Of a stretch of DNA of 64,000 bases, positions 7,154 through 15,758 are shown piece after piece. The notes beneath the pieces are model-generated. The model was not told where the DNA came from. It did not search any database and saw only the letters and a program-made list of their open reading frames with translations. A program made the position numbers and the translations under genes. The stretch lies in assembly GCA_937894795.1 (NCBI GenBank), contig CALCQV010000167.1:15998-79997 (forward strand), given 5' to 3'. This stretch comes from an uncultured Bacteroidales bacterium (lineage in GTDB: Bacteria; Bacteroidota; Bacteroidia; Bacteroidales; Lentimicrobiaceae). The first letter of the stretch is position 1; each line of letters opens with the position of its first letter.

Positions 7154-9271
7154 TTATCTTGAAATAACAAATCTTACGGCTTTCTCATTCTGAGTGCCTT
7201 TTGCTTTCAGAATGTATAGACCGGAAGGAATGTTGCTTACATTGATTGCATATTTACCTGAATTGCTGCTTACATCAATGGTTCTGATCAAATTACCAAC
7301 TATACTGTAGATCTCAACAGTGTTGTAATTATCAATATTGCTGATATAAAGCAGTGAATTTGAAGGATTCGGATAGAGTGAGAACTCGTTTACCGGCCTG
7401 TCGGCAACACCAATATTCAGCAAGGTGGTGAATGAAATCTCGTAATTCAGAGTTGGAATCGAGAAGTTATTCTCAACAGGAAGAATATTTAAATAATACC
7501 TCTGTAAATATTTGAGATTTGGAGTTGGAGTAATAGTAATCAGGGTCTTGGCTGCATTGATGGTAGCTGTGAAACTTACCGGCGTACCGTTAGCTTCCCC
7601 TTCTCTGAATACAATGATATCATCCACATTGTCATTAGTTATTGGAGCACCACCAATCATTCTTACGGCCTGTGAGTAACTTATGGTAATAGGTTGATCA
7701 ACAGGAACATTTATAGCCTCATTGGCTACACTTGATGACATGGTTGCACCAACTTCAACTGAATAACCTGACTGAACAATCTTTTTATCTCCTTTCTGAA
7801 TGAAGATAGCCACCATAAGGTCGTCCATCTCCTCAACATTGGTTGATGACATATTAACGGTATGGCTGAAGTGATAGTTCTCACCTGAAACGATGTTAAC
7901 GGTTGTTCCACTTGCATCAGGTACCATTTTCATCATAACATGGTGGAATTCAGTTTCGCCGTTTGTAGCAACATTCTGGGTGGTGATCTTTTCAACTATA
8001 GCTATGTGCAGTTTAACATTGCTGTAATTGGCATAAGGAATCAGGTCACCATTAATAATAACATTATTACCCTGGATTTCGTGGGTTGACTGAATGGCAA
8101 CATCGGCAAGAGTACCACTGGTTGCATTGTAAGCGGCATTAACAGCAGCTGAACTTGTGGCAATTTTATTTCCATCAATATAAAGGTCGGGTACCGCATT
8201 TACACCATAATAGGTACGGCGTACACCGCCTTCAGCAGTATAATAAGGATCACCTGATCCCGGCCAGTTCATCTGATATTTTATAAGTGTCAGGTCATCA
8301 TCGCCATGCTGAGCAAGGAAAGGATTCAAAGTTCCACTATTAAAACTTGCACAAGGGCCACAGGTTGAGCTGGTGAACTCCTCAAAAAGCGGTTTGTAAT
8401 AAATAAGTTGATCAAGCACGTTGAGTACTCTTACCAATGTATCATTGTCAGGATTATCATCAGTTGGTAATCCATTTACATTTGAAATCCACACATAAAG
8501 ATTGTAGACTCCTTCAGGTAGATCCAAAGGATCAGCACTTGCATAATCAGCTGATTGACCTAATGCTACATTCAATCCAGTCAAATTTGTGGTGTGAACG
8601 TCGCCTTCATCAACTCTCCATGATACATCAATTGAATTGATAGCTGTGCTTCCGAGGTTTGAGAACTGCCCTTCAATGGCCTGTTCACCAGCAAAAATAG
8701 GAGGCAGATTTACAGATGAGATAGCACCATCAAGATTTAATGGATTCAGTACCTCAACATTATCAATATACCAGTTCTTCATTGCTGAACTGGTTCCATT
8801 CATAACGAAACTTAACTGGAAAGTGGCTGAGCCAACATTTGCATTGCTTACCAGTACATTTACCCCTTCTGCCGAAATGGATGTGGTGGCAGCTTGTGTC
8901 CATATTACATTCCATGTTCCACTACTGGAACCTCTGGTGGCAACAGAAATATTTACAGCAGTAGAGCCTGCGTTATGCTCAAACATGTGTTTGAATCGAA
9001 CTATAAGCTGCTCTGATCCTGTTGTATTGATCTGCGGAGAGATAATACGCATAGTAGTTGTTGGGAATGGGGGATCGTTATCAAACTGAAGTTCAGGAGC
9101 TGTACCACCTGCCACACTGGTATTAGGATTGGCAAAGTTGGACGTATTGCCCATAATGGTCCAACCCGGTACCGGTATAGTTCCAGCATCAAAATTCTCT
9201 TGAAATATCAACTGCGCCTGAACACCATTTATTAATAGTGTTCCAAGGATAATGAGTAGAAGTTTTTTCAT
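7154..9271 (-). CDS. Secreted Omp28/thioredoxin-like protein with T9SS sorting domain
   Basis: A 705-residue exported protein. In order: a signal peptide ending near QAQ (residue 20); a jelly-roll/cleaved-adhesin-like domain (about 25-175); a CARDB-like linker (about 180-285); a thioredoxin-fold Omp28-like domain whose EEFTSSTCGPCASF holds a CGPC dithiol centre (residues 304-307); an Ig-like Big_5 domain (about 510-620); and a C-terminal type A sorting domain (LYPNPSNS near 635, ending GLYILKAKG and RFVISR). The sorting domain implies export by T9SS and surface attachment or release. The downstream-encoded paralogue (9363-11153) shares this plan but lacks the Big_5 domain. The role could be disulfide exchange or reduction outside the cell, but the substrate is unknown. 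Confidence 0.85.
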   Translation of the reverse strand: MKKLLLIILGTLLINGVQAQLIFQENFDAGTIPVPGWTIMGNTSNFANPNTSVAGGTAPELQFDNDPPFPTTTMRIISPQINTTGSEQLIVRFKHMFEHNAGSTAVNISVATRGSSSGTWNVIWTQAATTSISAEGVNVLVSNANVGSATFQLSFVMNGTSSAMKNWYIDNVEVLNPLNLDGAISSVNLPPIFAGEQAIEGQFSNLGSTAINSIDVSWRVDEGDVHTTNLTGLNVALGQSADYASADPLDLPEGVYNLYVWISNVNGLPTDDNPDNDTLVRVLNVLDQLIYYKPLFEEFTSSTCGPCASFNSGTLNPFLAQHGDDDLTLIKYQMNWPGSGDPYYTAEGGVRRTYYGVNAVPDLYIDGNKIATSSAAVNAAYNATSGTLADVAIQSTHEIQGNNVIINGDLIPYANYSNVKLHIAIVEKITTQNVATNGETEFHHVMMKMVPDASGTTVNIVSGENYHFSHTVNMSSTNVEEMDDLMVAIFIQKGDKKIVQSGYSVEVGATMSSSVANEAINVPVDQPITISYSQAVRMIGGAPITNDNVDDIIVFREGEANGTPVSFTATINAAKTLITITPTPNLKYLQRYYLNILPVENNFSIPTLNYEISFTTLLNIGVADRPVNEFSLYPNPSNSLLYISNIDNYNTVEIYSIVGNLIRTIDVSSNSGKYAINVSNIPSGLYILKAKGTQNEKAVRFVISR

Positions 9272-9362
9272 TTGTGCCTGATTGTTAAATTATTACTACG
9301 TTAGGGTTATTGATGATGATTAAAAAAAGCGTGTAAAAATATACTTATTTCTTAATGCAATT

Positions 9363-11153
9363 TCATTTTATGCAGATAAATTTTCCGGAAACTTGATTTG
9401 ATGAATCATATACCCTAATGGTATAGAGTCCCGGTGAATAAACATTGCCGAATGAATAAATGCCGGCTGGATTTGCAACATTGAAAACATCAACTATTGA
9501 TCCCATACTGTTGCGAACTTCAATCTTTACATTCCTATTCATTGATTCCGGAATACGAACACTGATCTGTTCTCCATTAACCGGATTCGGATAGATGCTT
9601 AACTTGCCGGGTTGCAAATTGCTTACCCCTACTCCACTCAAATCTGCATAAGCAGCCTGGAATATTTCCTTGGTTACATTATCCTGCAGGAATATTGCAA
9701 CCTGTAAATCATCCATCTCCTCTACATTAGTGGTCGACATATCAACATTATGCTCAAACTGAAAAGGTTCACCATTTTGAATGGTTGCAATGGAAGTTCC
9801 ATAACCGTCGGGCAGCAGGCGCATCATTACATGATGAAACTCAGTTTCACCGTTACTGGCAACGTTTTGTGTGGTTATTCCTTCAAATACAACAACATGC
9901 AGTGTAGCATCAACCAGATCAGCGTAGCTTATGAACTGACCCTTTATAATAACATTATTCCCATCAATGGCATAATAGCTGTCTATATCAATAAATGCAG
10001 GAGTAGCCAATGAGTTCGTAAAGGCGGCATTAACACCCGGACTGGTGGTAGCCACATTTTTACCGTCAACATATAACATCGGAACAGCGTTAACTCCATA
10101 ATATGCGCGACGTACGCCACCCTCTTCAGTGTAATAGGGATCGCCGGCACCCGGCCAGTCCATCTGGTATTTTACATATACCAACTCCTCTTCATTCTGG
10201 GCAAGGAAAGGATTGAAAACACTGTTGTTGAAGCTGGCACAGGGTCCACAGGTTGAACTGGTAAACTCTTCAAAGAATGGCATGCGCGCTACCGTTTGTG
10301 TTGGTATCCTTAGTGTTTTGGCCATGGTGTCATTCAATGGGTCATTATCAGGAATAGTTGTCCCGTTTACAGTTGACAACCATACTTTGAGGTTATGAAC
10401 ACCCGGTTCCGGAGTCAATGTATGTGTACTGGTGAAGTCATAAGTCTGACCAATAGCTATATTCTGGCCTACAATGATGTCTGATTTGACCTCTCCATCG
10501 TTAAGCTGCCAGTTTAATTTAAAAGATACAATATTGGAAGTGCCAACATTTGCAATGGTTCCCTTTACATCTGTTGAACCGACAAAATAGGTAGGCACGT
10601 TCAAGGCTGTAACAGCTCCGTCCAACTCATAGGGTATAGATAAAATAATATCATCAACTGACCATGAGTTTATGTTATAACTGTTACCGTTAAAGAAGAT
10701 ACAAAATTGGAATGTTGAACTGTTAACATTGGCATCATTAATTGGAACCATCACAGTAATCGCATCAATACTCGCAGTAACCGTTTTTGTCCAGGCATTT
10801 GTCCATGCTCCACCATTTGAGCGTGTTGCCACTCCAATTTGGTAATTGCCACTATAATGATCAATAAAATGTTTGAATTGCAGCAGGGCAGCAGAGGCAC
10901 CGGTCATATCTATTTCAGGAGAGATCAGCCGGGTCATACCATTAAATTCAGGTGACCACGACATAACAGCCTCCGGGGCGGTACCTCCTGCGTATGTTGA
11001 TTGTTCTGCACTCCAGTTTGCTGCATGGGCGTCAATGGTCCAGCCGGTTGGAGGAAATGTACCATCAAATTGCTGAATTAGCACTTGTTGTGCCTGAAGT
11101 AGTAATCCTGATAATACCAATAATGAGAGTAGAAGTCTTTTTTTCATAGGCAT
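9363..11153 (-). CDS. Secreted Omp28/thioredoxin-like protein, paralogue, with T9SS sorting domain
   Basis: A 596-residue paralogue of the neighbouring 7154-9271 product. It has a signal peptide (MKKRLLL to LQAQ), a cleaved-adhesin-like domain, a CARDB-like domain, an Omp28-like thioredoxin domain with EEFTSSTCGPCASF (CGPC at 302-305), and a short C-terminal T9SS domain (LSIYPNPVNG, ending GKFICIK). The segment around the dithiol centre and the downstream YYGVNAVP strand with its cis-Pro are nearly identical in the two proteins. The start may be ATG 11153 or ATG 11147; the latter gives the more usual signal peptide. A TACATTTG box lies 34 bases upstream. The two genes form a tandem duplication with 91 bases between them, and the second has gained or kept an extra Ig-like domain. 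Confidence 0.85.
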   Translation of the reverse strand: MPMKKRLLLSLLVLSGLLLQAQQVLIQQFDGTFPPTGWTIDAHAANWSAEQSTYAGGTAPEAVMSWSPEFNGMTRLISPEIDMTGASAALLQFKHFIDHYSGNYQIGVATRSNGGAWTNAWTKTVTASIDAITVMVPINDANVNSSTFQFCIFFNGNSYNINSWSVDDIILSIPYELDGAVTALNVPTYFVGSTDVKGTIANVGTSNIVSFKLNWQLNDGEVKSDIIVGQNIAIGQTYDFTSTHTLTPEPGVHNLKVWLSTVNGTTIPDNDPLNDTMAKTLRIPTQTVARMPFFEEFTSSTCGPCASFNNSVFNPFLAQNEEELVYVKYQMDWPGAGDPYYTEEGGVRRAYYGVNAVPMLYVDGKNVATTSPGVNAAFTNSLATPAFIDIDSYYAIDGNNVIIKGQFISYADLVDATLHVVVFEGITTQNVASNGETEFHHVMMRLLPDGYGTSIATIQNGEPFQFEHNVDMSTTNVEEMDDLQVAIFLQDNVTKEIFQAAYADLSGVGVSNLQPGKLSIYPNPVNGEQISVRIPESMNRNVKIEVRNSMGSIVDVFNVANPAGIYSFGNVYSPGLYTIRVYDSSNQVSGKFICIK

Positions 11154-11186
11154 TCAATAGATTTGGTTAGGTTGGACATGAGTGTT

Positions 11187-11194
11187 CAAATGTA
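11187..11194 (-). promoter_or_regulatory. -7 box upstream of the 596-residue T9SS protein
   Basis: TACATTTG on the minus strand matches TAnnTTTG, 34 bases upstream of ATG 11153. Further upstream (11316-11349) two copies of TCCCGTAA flank the dyad TTATCTggtAGATAA. Confidence 0.5.
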
Positions 11195-11379
11195 CATATT
11201 ACTATATTAACTCCCACCTTTTTGGTAAAAGTTTTTAATTTTTTTTAGTAAAGTCCATTTCTATCATTTCCCAACTTTTATGTGGGAATAACACAAAGTA
11301 TCTCCCCCAGAGGTATCCCGTAATTTATCTGGTAGATAATCTCCCGTAAATATCAATCACTAACACAAATAGGCTTTTT

Positions 11380-11955
11380 TCAGAATCTTTCTGCAACCTT
11401 ATCCCAATTGATCAGATCCCAGAAGCTTTTGATATAATCAGGCCTTCTGTTTTGATAATCAAGATAATAAGCGTGTTCCCATACATCACAGGTCAATAAG
11501 GGAATAAATCCATCGGTCATAGGGTTACCTGCATTCGATGTCTGCCTGATGCTTAGTTTTCCGCTCTTATCTTTAACCAGCCATGCCCAACCTGATCCAA
11601 AAACTTTGATGGCGGCATCAGAGAATTGTTGCTTGAAATTGTCGAATGAGCTGAAATCCCTCACTATAGCTTCCAACAACGCACCTTTAGGGCCTGCAGA
11701 CTGCTTTCCCAATGCCTCAAAATAAAAAGTATGGTTCCATACCTGCGCTGCATTGTTGAAAATACTTCCCTCTGCTTCCATTATTATTTGCTCAAGGGTG
11801 TAGTTGCTTTCAAATTTGGTATCCTTGATCAGGTTATTCAGGTTATTTACATAGGCCTGATGGTGTTTTCCATAATGAAAACCAATTGTATTGGCACTGA
11901 TAACAGGTTCCAGTGCATCTGCTGCATAAGGTAATGTGGGTAATTCAAATTTCAT
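11380..11955 (-). CDS. sodB: Superoxide dismutase, Fe/Mn family
   Basis: A 191-residue cytoplasmic enzyme that converts superoxide to oxygen and hydrogen peroxide. The metal ligands are His27, His75, Asp157 and His161, in the contexts FHYGKHH, QVWNHTFYF and DVWEHAYY. The AAQVWNHTFYF motif with Gln is typical of iron-type or cambialistic enzymes. The length is standard. It lies between peptidase E and the T9SS gene on the same strand, 100 bases from the former, and is probably a single gene. It shows that the organism meets oxygen at least at times. Confidence 0.96.
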   Translation of the reverse strand: MKFELPTLPYAADALEPVISANTIGFHYGKHHQAYVNNLNNLIKDTKFESNYTLEQIIMEAEGSIFNNAAQVWNHTFYFEALGKQSAGPKGALLEAIVRDFSSFDNFKQQFSDAAIKVFGSGWAWLVKDKSGKLSIRQTSNAGNPMTDGFIPLLTCDVWEHAYYLDYQNRRPDYIKSFWDLINWDKVAERF

Positions 11956-12017
11956 ATCGTTTATTTTTAAGTGTATTCACAAAGGGTAATCCAACACCAC
12001 TATCGGGTAATAAAAAT

Positions 12018-12052
12018 ATGGGGTGCAATAGTTTTATATTGTTGCACCCCTT
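12018..12052 (-). terminator. Probable terminator of pepE
   Basis: The inverted repeat GGGGTGCAA (12020-12028) / TTGCACCCC (12042-12050) lies just 3' of the pepE stop. On the minus strand it is followed by ATATTTTTATT. The T-tract is interrupted, so termination may be partial. Confidence 0.6.
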
Positions 12053-12055
12053 ATA

Positions 12056-12790
12056 TCAAACATTCATTTCATTGCCGGTAATCTGCATCAGGAACTGCAA
12101 ATCACTGCCCGGATCAAGCTCCATTGGCTCCTGTCCTGATTTAAAGACCCTCATTGCATGACGGCCTCTGAGTGACAATTTATCATTTTCATACAGTAAG
12201 AGCGTTGCTTCTCTAAGTCCGGCAACATACATTCCCGGATTTGCCACCAGGAATTCCTCTATTCTCTGTTCTCTGGTTTCACCGCCATGATTGCTAGGAT
12301 GGGCATCCAGATAGTGGGGATTTATTTGAAAGGGTATGAGTGCCATACAGTTGAAGCTGTCAGGCTCTGCGATCGGCATATCATTGGTGGTTTTTAAAGT
12401 GGGACAGGCTACATTTGACCCGGCACTCCATCCCATATATGGCATACCCTGCAATACCCGCTCTCTGATTGCCTGCATCAAACCTTTCTTTTGCATCTCT
12501 TTTACCAACTGGAAGGTGTTGCCACCACCCACTGCTATAGCTTCAGCTTCCATAACAGCCTTGATTGGATTCGATTCTTTATGTATGGAATAAATCGTGG
12601 CACCAAGGGTTAAAAATACCTTATTCACTTTCTCTTCGTAGGTATCATAACTGAAGGTAACGCCGGCATAGGGTATAAACAACACCCTCTTGATATTATG
12701 CTTGCTCAGGTATTCCTTGATTTCTTCTCTCGGCCATCCCAGGTAATCTTCACCCGGATTTGTAGAATTGCTGATTAACAGTAGATTCAT
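12056..12790 (-). CDS. pepE: Peptidase E (alpha-aspartyl dipeptidase, family S51)
   Basis: A 244-residue cytoplasmic serine peptidase that hydrolyses dipeptides with N-terminal aspartate. The nucleophile elbow is GWSAGS (Ser122); the catalytic His159 lies in INPHYLD, and an HGGETREQRI segment follows. Spacing matches the enterobacterial enzyme (Ser120/His157). The first part, MNLLLISNST, is the usual N terminus, so ATG 12790 is chosen over an upstream start at 12817 that only adds an unrelated stretch. The protein is about 15 residues longer than the E. coli enzyme. A terminator-like hairpin follows. No gene links it functionally to its neighbours. Confidence 0.93.
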   Translation of the reverse strand: MNLLLISNSTNPGEDYLGWPREEIKEYLSKHNIKRVLFIPYAGVTFSYDTYEEKVNKVFLTLGATIYSIHKESNPIKAVMEAEAIAVGGGNTFQLVKEMQKKGLMQAIRERVLQGMPYMGWSAGSNVACPTLKTTNDMPIAEPDSFNCMALIPFQINPHYLDAHPSNHGGETREQRIEEFLVANPGMYVAGLREATLLLYENDKLSLRGRHAMRVFKSGQEPMELDPGSDLQFLMQITGNEMNV

Positions 12791-13044
12791 AATTTGCAGT
12801 AATTGTAGGTTTGACAAATAAGTAATTTCTACTACAAATATAGGGAATCGTTCTTAATATTTCGAATAAAAGCTCAACAAATCAAGGGATGCAACCCCTT
12901 ATTTATCAGTTGCACTTATTTATTAGGAACAGTTTATGTATAAGAGGTCAAAACCTTAACATGAGGCCTGGGAACTAGATGGCGATAGGGAAAAACGAAT
13001 AAAATCCAGATGCTAAAACCTTTGCATGATGCCTCAGAATCAAC

Positions 13045-15675
13045 TTATTTCAAAGGTTTAGTATAATACCTGTACACATTCTCAAAGCGTGAATACCATT
13101 TATTACCGCCGGTATAGGTTTCGAGCATTAACTTGATGTTCAGATTGGGTGTTTCATTTTTATCCCTGAGGGCAACAATGCGTGCCAGATTCTCCTGCAA
13201 ATCAACCGTTTCTTCCGCAGCACAGCCGGTCAACCTGAGTCTTTCAAGCAGATCGAGTGCCTGATCGGGCTTGCCTCTGCCTGCCTGGTGACTTATAGCA
13301 TGTCTGAGCATCTCCTTATCATCTGATTTTATGGCCAGGTCATAGTAACCTATATTGGCCAGTCCTGTAGTGTCCAGCTTATAATAGGTATAGATGGACT
13401 CTGCCTGCTGAATAAGGTTGGCTGATGCCTGAAATTTCTTCTCATTCAGGAGCCTGAAAGCTTCGGTTACCATCTCATCCCATTTAATCTGGTGTTGATA
13501 TTGGCTGAGCATCTTGTTAATCGCTGCAGTAGTCAATCCACAGTTGGATTTCTGATAGACAAGTTCACGGGCCATGGTGGTTTTTTGCCTGGCAAGTGCA
13601 AACTTGTTGGCTTTAAAGAGCTCACTCGCCTCATTTATTAACGAATTATACTCTCCTCTTGCCTTATTACAGTAGGTTTCACTTGCCAGTTCAACCAATT
13701 CCTTATATTGTTCCTTAATCCTTATATTGTTATTCAGGCTAAGTCTGGCCGACAAACTGAAGGCTTCATTAGCCAAACTCAGTGCACTATCAGGCTCTGA
13801 TGCCCAGTGCTTGAGTCTTCCGCGTGAGAAAAGGCTGTTCAGGTAACCTATTCCCATATTTGACAGCAACGTATCGAGCTTACTATATTCAGGGAATTGG
13901 AATTTCTGATACATTTCATTAGCAAGCGCCAGCTTCTCAATCCTTTGAGGTGTTGCCGGCAGCTTGGTATATTGTATTAGTTCATTCATCATCGCCGTGT
14001 AATGTAATTCGGCTATTTTATATGTCAATACGTATACTTCCCATTTATCAGGATAAAAATCAGGGTATTCCTTTGCAAATTGCTCTGCCTTTGTCAGCTC
14101 TTTGTCAGCCTCCTCATAGTTACCCTGGCCCACCAGTATATTTACCCATTTTATTATCAGGTCATATTGCGACCTGACAGCAATTTGCCGGCCATTTTCA
14201 GCTCTTTCCTTCAATGAACCGCTATTACCTTCCAATAAGGAGGTGGCTTTTGTAAAATAATCAAGGGCAACTCCGTACTCATTCTTGTTTAATGCAATAT
14301 TGCCAAGCTGAACGTACGTACCGGCCATCCTTATATAGATCTCTTTAAAGGGGCCCGTTTCCTCCTTGGTGAGGTTGTATTTGATGGTATATTTCTCAAC
14401 TTCGGCCAGGTATTTCTCGGCCAGTGAAATCAGGTTCTTATCAAGCGCCTTCTGCATTATCCCAATGTAAGAAGCTATTAGGCCTTGTCGTGCAAGTACC
14501 AGCGCCTGCTGTACATCTCCCGAATTTTGTTCAAAAGGTGAGAGTTCTAAAATCTTCACGGCTCCTGTTAACAGGTCAACAGCCTCCAGAAACCTGTGTT
14601 CTGATATCAACGCATCGTTTTCACGCAAATAGGCCCGCATCAGCTCTCTGGTTAGCTTGTTGAAATCTATGCTTTTATGGATTCGCCTGGTCACTTCCTT
14701 TTCAAACAGGTGGGCAGCCTCTTTCAACTGCTCAACCGTTATGGAGTTTGAATACAGGCGGTAATAGAAGGGACTGCTGTAATAATCAACACTTTGCGAT
14801 AATTTATTGGCCTCCTTCAGGCTTTCTATATACGCTGCAGCAAATCTGTCGTACACATCGCCCTTCAGCAATGCTTTTCTGCTTTGAAGAATATAATCAA
14901 CAAATTCTTCAAGATTGTATGCCATGATTTTATTCTTTGCCTCTACTTTCAAGGGATCCTTTCCGGGAACTATTTCAGAGGATACATCCAGTGATTGCTT
15001 TAACAGATAAAGCCCTTTAATGCCGGTGGTATACAACTTGATAATCTCTTCAAATTCACCGGGATTCTTTCGCTGGTTTTGAATCTTTTTAAGCAGCGTG
15101 TCGCCCAAGGATGCCGATGAATAATAATCCCTGATGGCAGCAAGTTCCAGTTCAAGCTTTCTGTAATTCTGTCCGGTGAAATCAATATCATTTATTTTCA
15201 GGCTGATATCAACACCTGCGCTCCATAATGAATCAGGAAAAGATGCTATCTGCACGAGCCCATCATCCATTATTATCCCTTTCCGATCCTGCATAATCAC
15301 CCCTCTTACAGGATCACGAAGTGAAAAACTCACGTCATACCCTGAAGGTTCCAGAAGCTTCTCAATGTTAAAGTCCCTGATCTGTTTATCACCCTTCACA
15401 TCAAGGGTTTTAACATCCAGTATAATAAAGAGAGAGTCGCTTTGTCGATAGTTGACACTTACCCTGTATCTGAATGAATAGGTAAGTGATGTTTTCTCCG
15501 GTAATTTAAGGTGAGCCAGGGCAAGTTGGTTCAGCACATTGTTGTTGCTGCTCTTGATATATGGCTTGTACGAGAAGAGAAACCGGGAGGTGTCACTATG
15601 CTCATAAATGGTTTGTGCATTAATGCCTGTAACAAGGAATATAATCAGAAGTATGGAAAGCTGAAGGCGGAGCAT
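13045..15675 (-). CDS. Large exported TPR-like protein of unknown function
   Basis: An 876-residue protein that I do not recognise. It starts with a signal peptide (cleavage near INAQ, residue 21). About 150 residues follow that look like a beta-rich domain. From about residue 180 to the end it is almost all alpha-helical, with repeated pairs of helices resembling TPR/SEL1 solenoids (motifs such as LAEKYLAEVEKYT, EYGVALDYFTKAT, NYEEADKELTKAE). No sorting domain or lipobox is seen, so a periplasmic location is likely. It is last in a run of five minus-strand genes beginning at ffh and follows the PorE-like OmpA protein gene by 83 bases. That neighbour suggests a scaffold in an envelope complex, but this is inference. 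Confidence 0.7.
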   Translation of the reverse strand: MLRLQLSILLIIFLVTGINAQTIYEHSDTSRFLFSYKPYIKSSNNNVLNQLALAHLKLPEKTSLTYSFRYRVSVNYRQSDSLFIILDVKTLDVKGDKQIRDFNIEKLLEPSGYDVSFSLRDPVRGVIMQDRKGIIMDDGLVQIASFPDSLWSAGVDISLKINDIDFTGQNYRKLELELAAIRDYYSSASLGDTLLKKIQNQRKNPGEFEEIIKLYTTGIKGLYLLKQSLDVSSEIVPGKDPLKVEAKNKIMAYNLEEFVDYILQSRKALLKGDVYDRFAAAYIESLKEANKLSQSVDYYSSPFYYRLYSNSITVEQLKEAAHLFEKEVTRRIHKSIDFNKLTRELMRAYLRENDALISEHRFLEAVDLLTGAVKILELSPFEQNSGDVQQALVLARQGLIASYIGIMQKALDKNLISLAEKYLAEVEKYTIKYNLTKEETGPFKEIYIRMAGTYVQLGNIALNKNEYGVALDYFTKATSLLEGNSGSLKERAENGRQIAVRSQYDLIIKWVNILVGQGNYEEADKELTKAEQFAKEYPDFYPDKWEVYVLTYKIAELHYTAMMNELIQYTKLPATPQRIEKLALANEMYQKFQFPEYSKLDTLLSNMGIGYLNSLFSRGRLKHWASEPDSALSLANEAFSLSARLSLNNNIRIKEQYKELVELASETYCNKARGEYNSLINEASELFKANKFALARQKTTMARELVYQKSNCGLTTAAINKMLSQYQHQIKWDEMVTEAFRLLNEKKFQASANLIQQAESIYTYYKLDTTGLANIGYYDLAIKSDDKEMLRHAISHQAGRGKPDQALDLLERLRLTGCAAEETVDLQENLARIVALRDKNETPNLNIKLMLETYTGGNKWYSRFENVYRYYTKPLK

Positions 15676-15758
15676 AATATTATAAGTGACTCGGCAAAAT
15701 TATATAATTACCTGCAGGTAACAGGTATTTTAATTGAAATTGGATCAGGAGATTTTGA

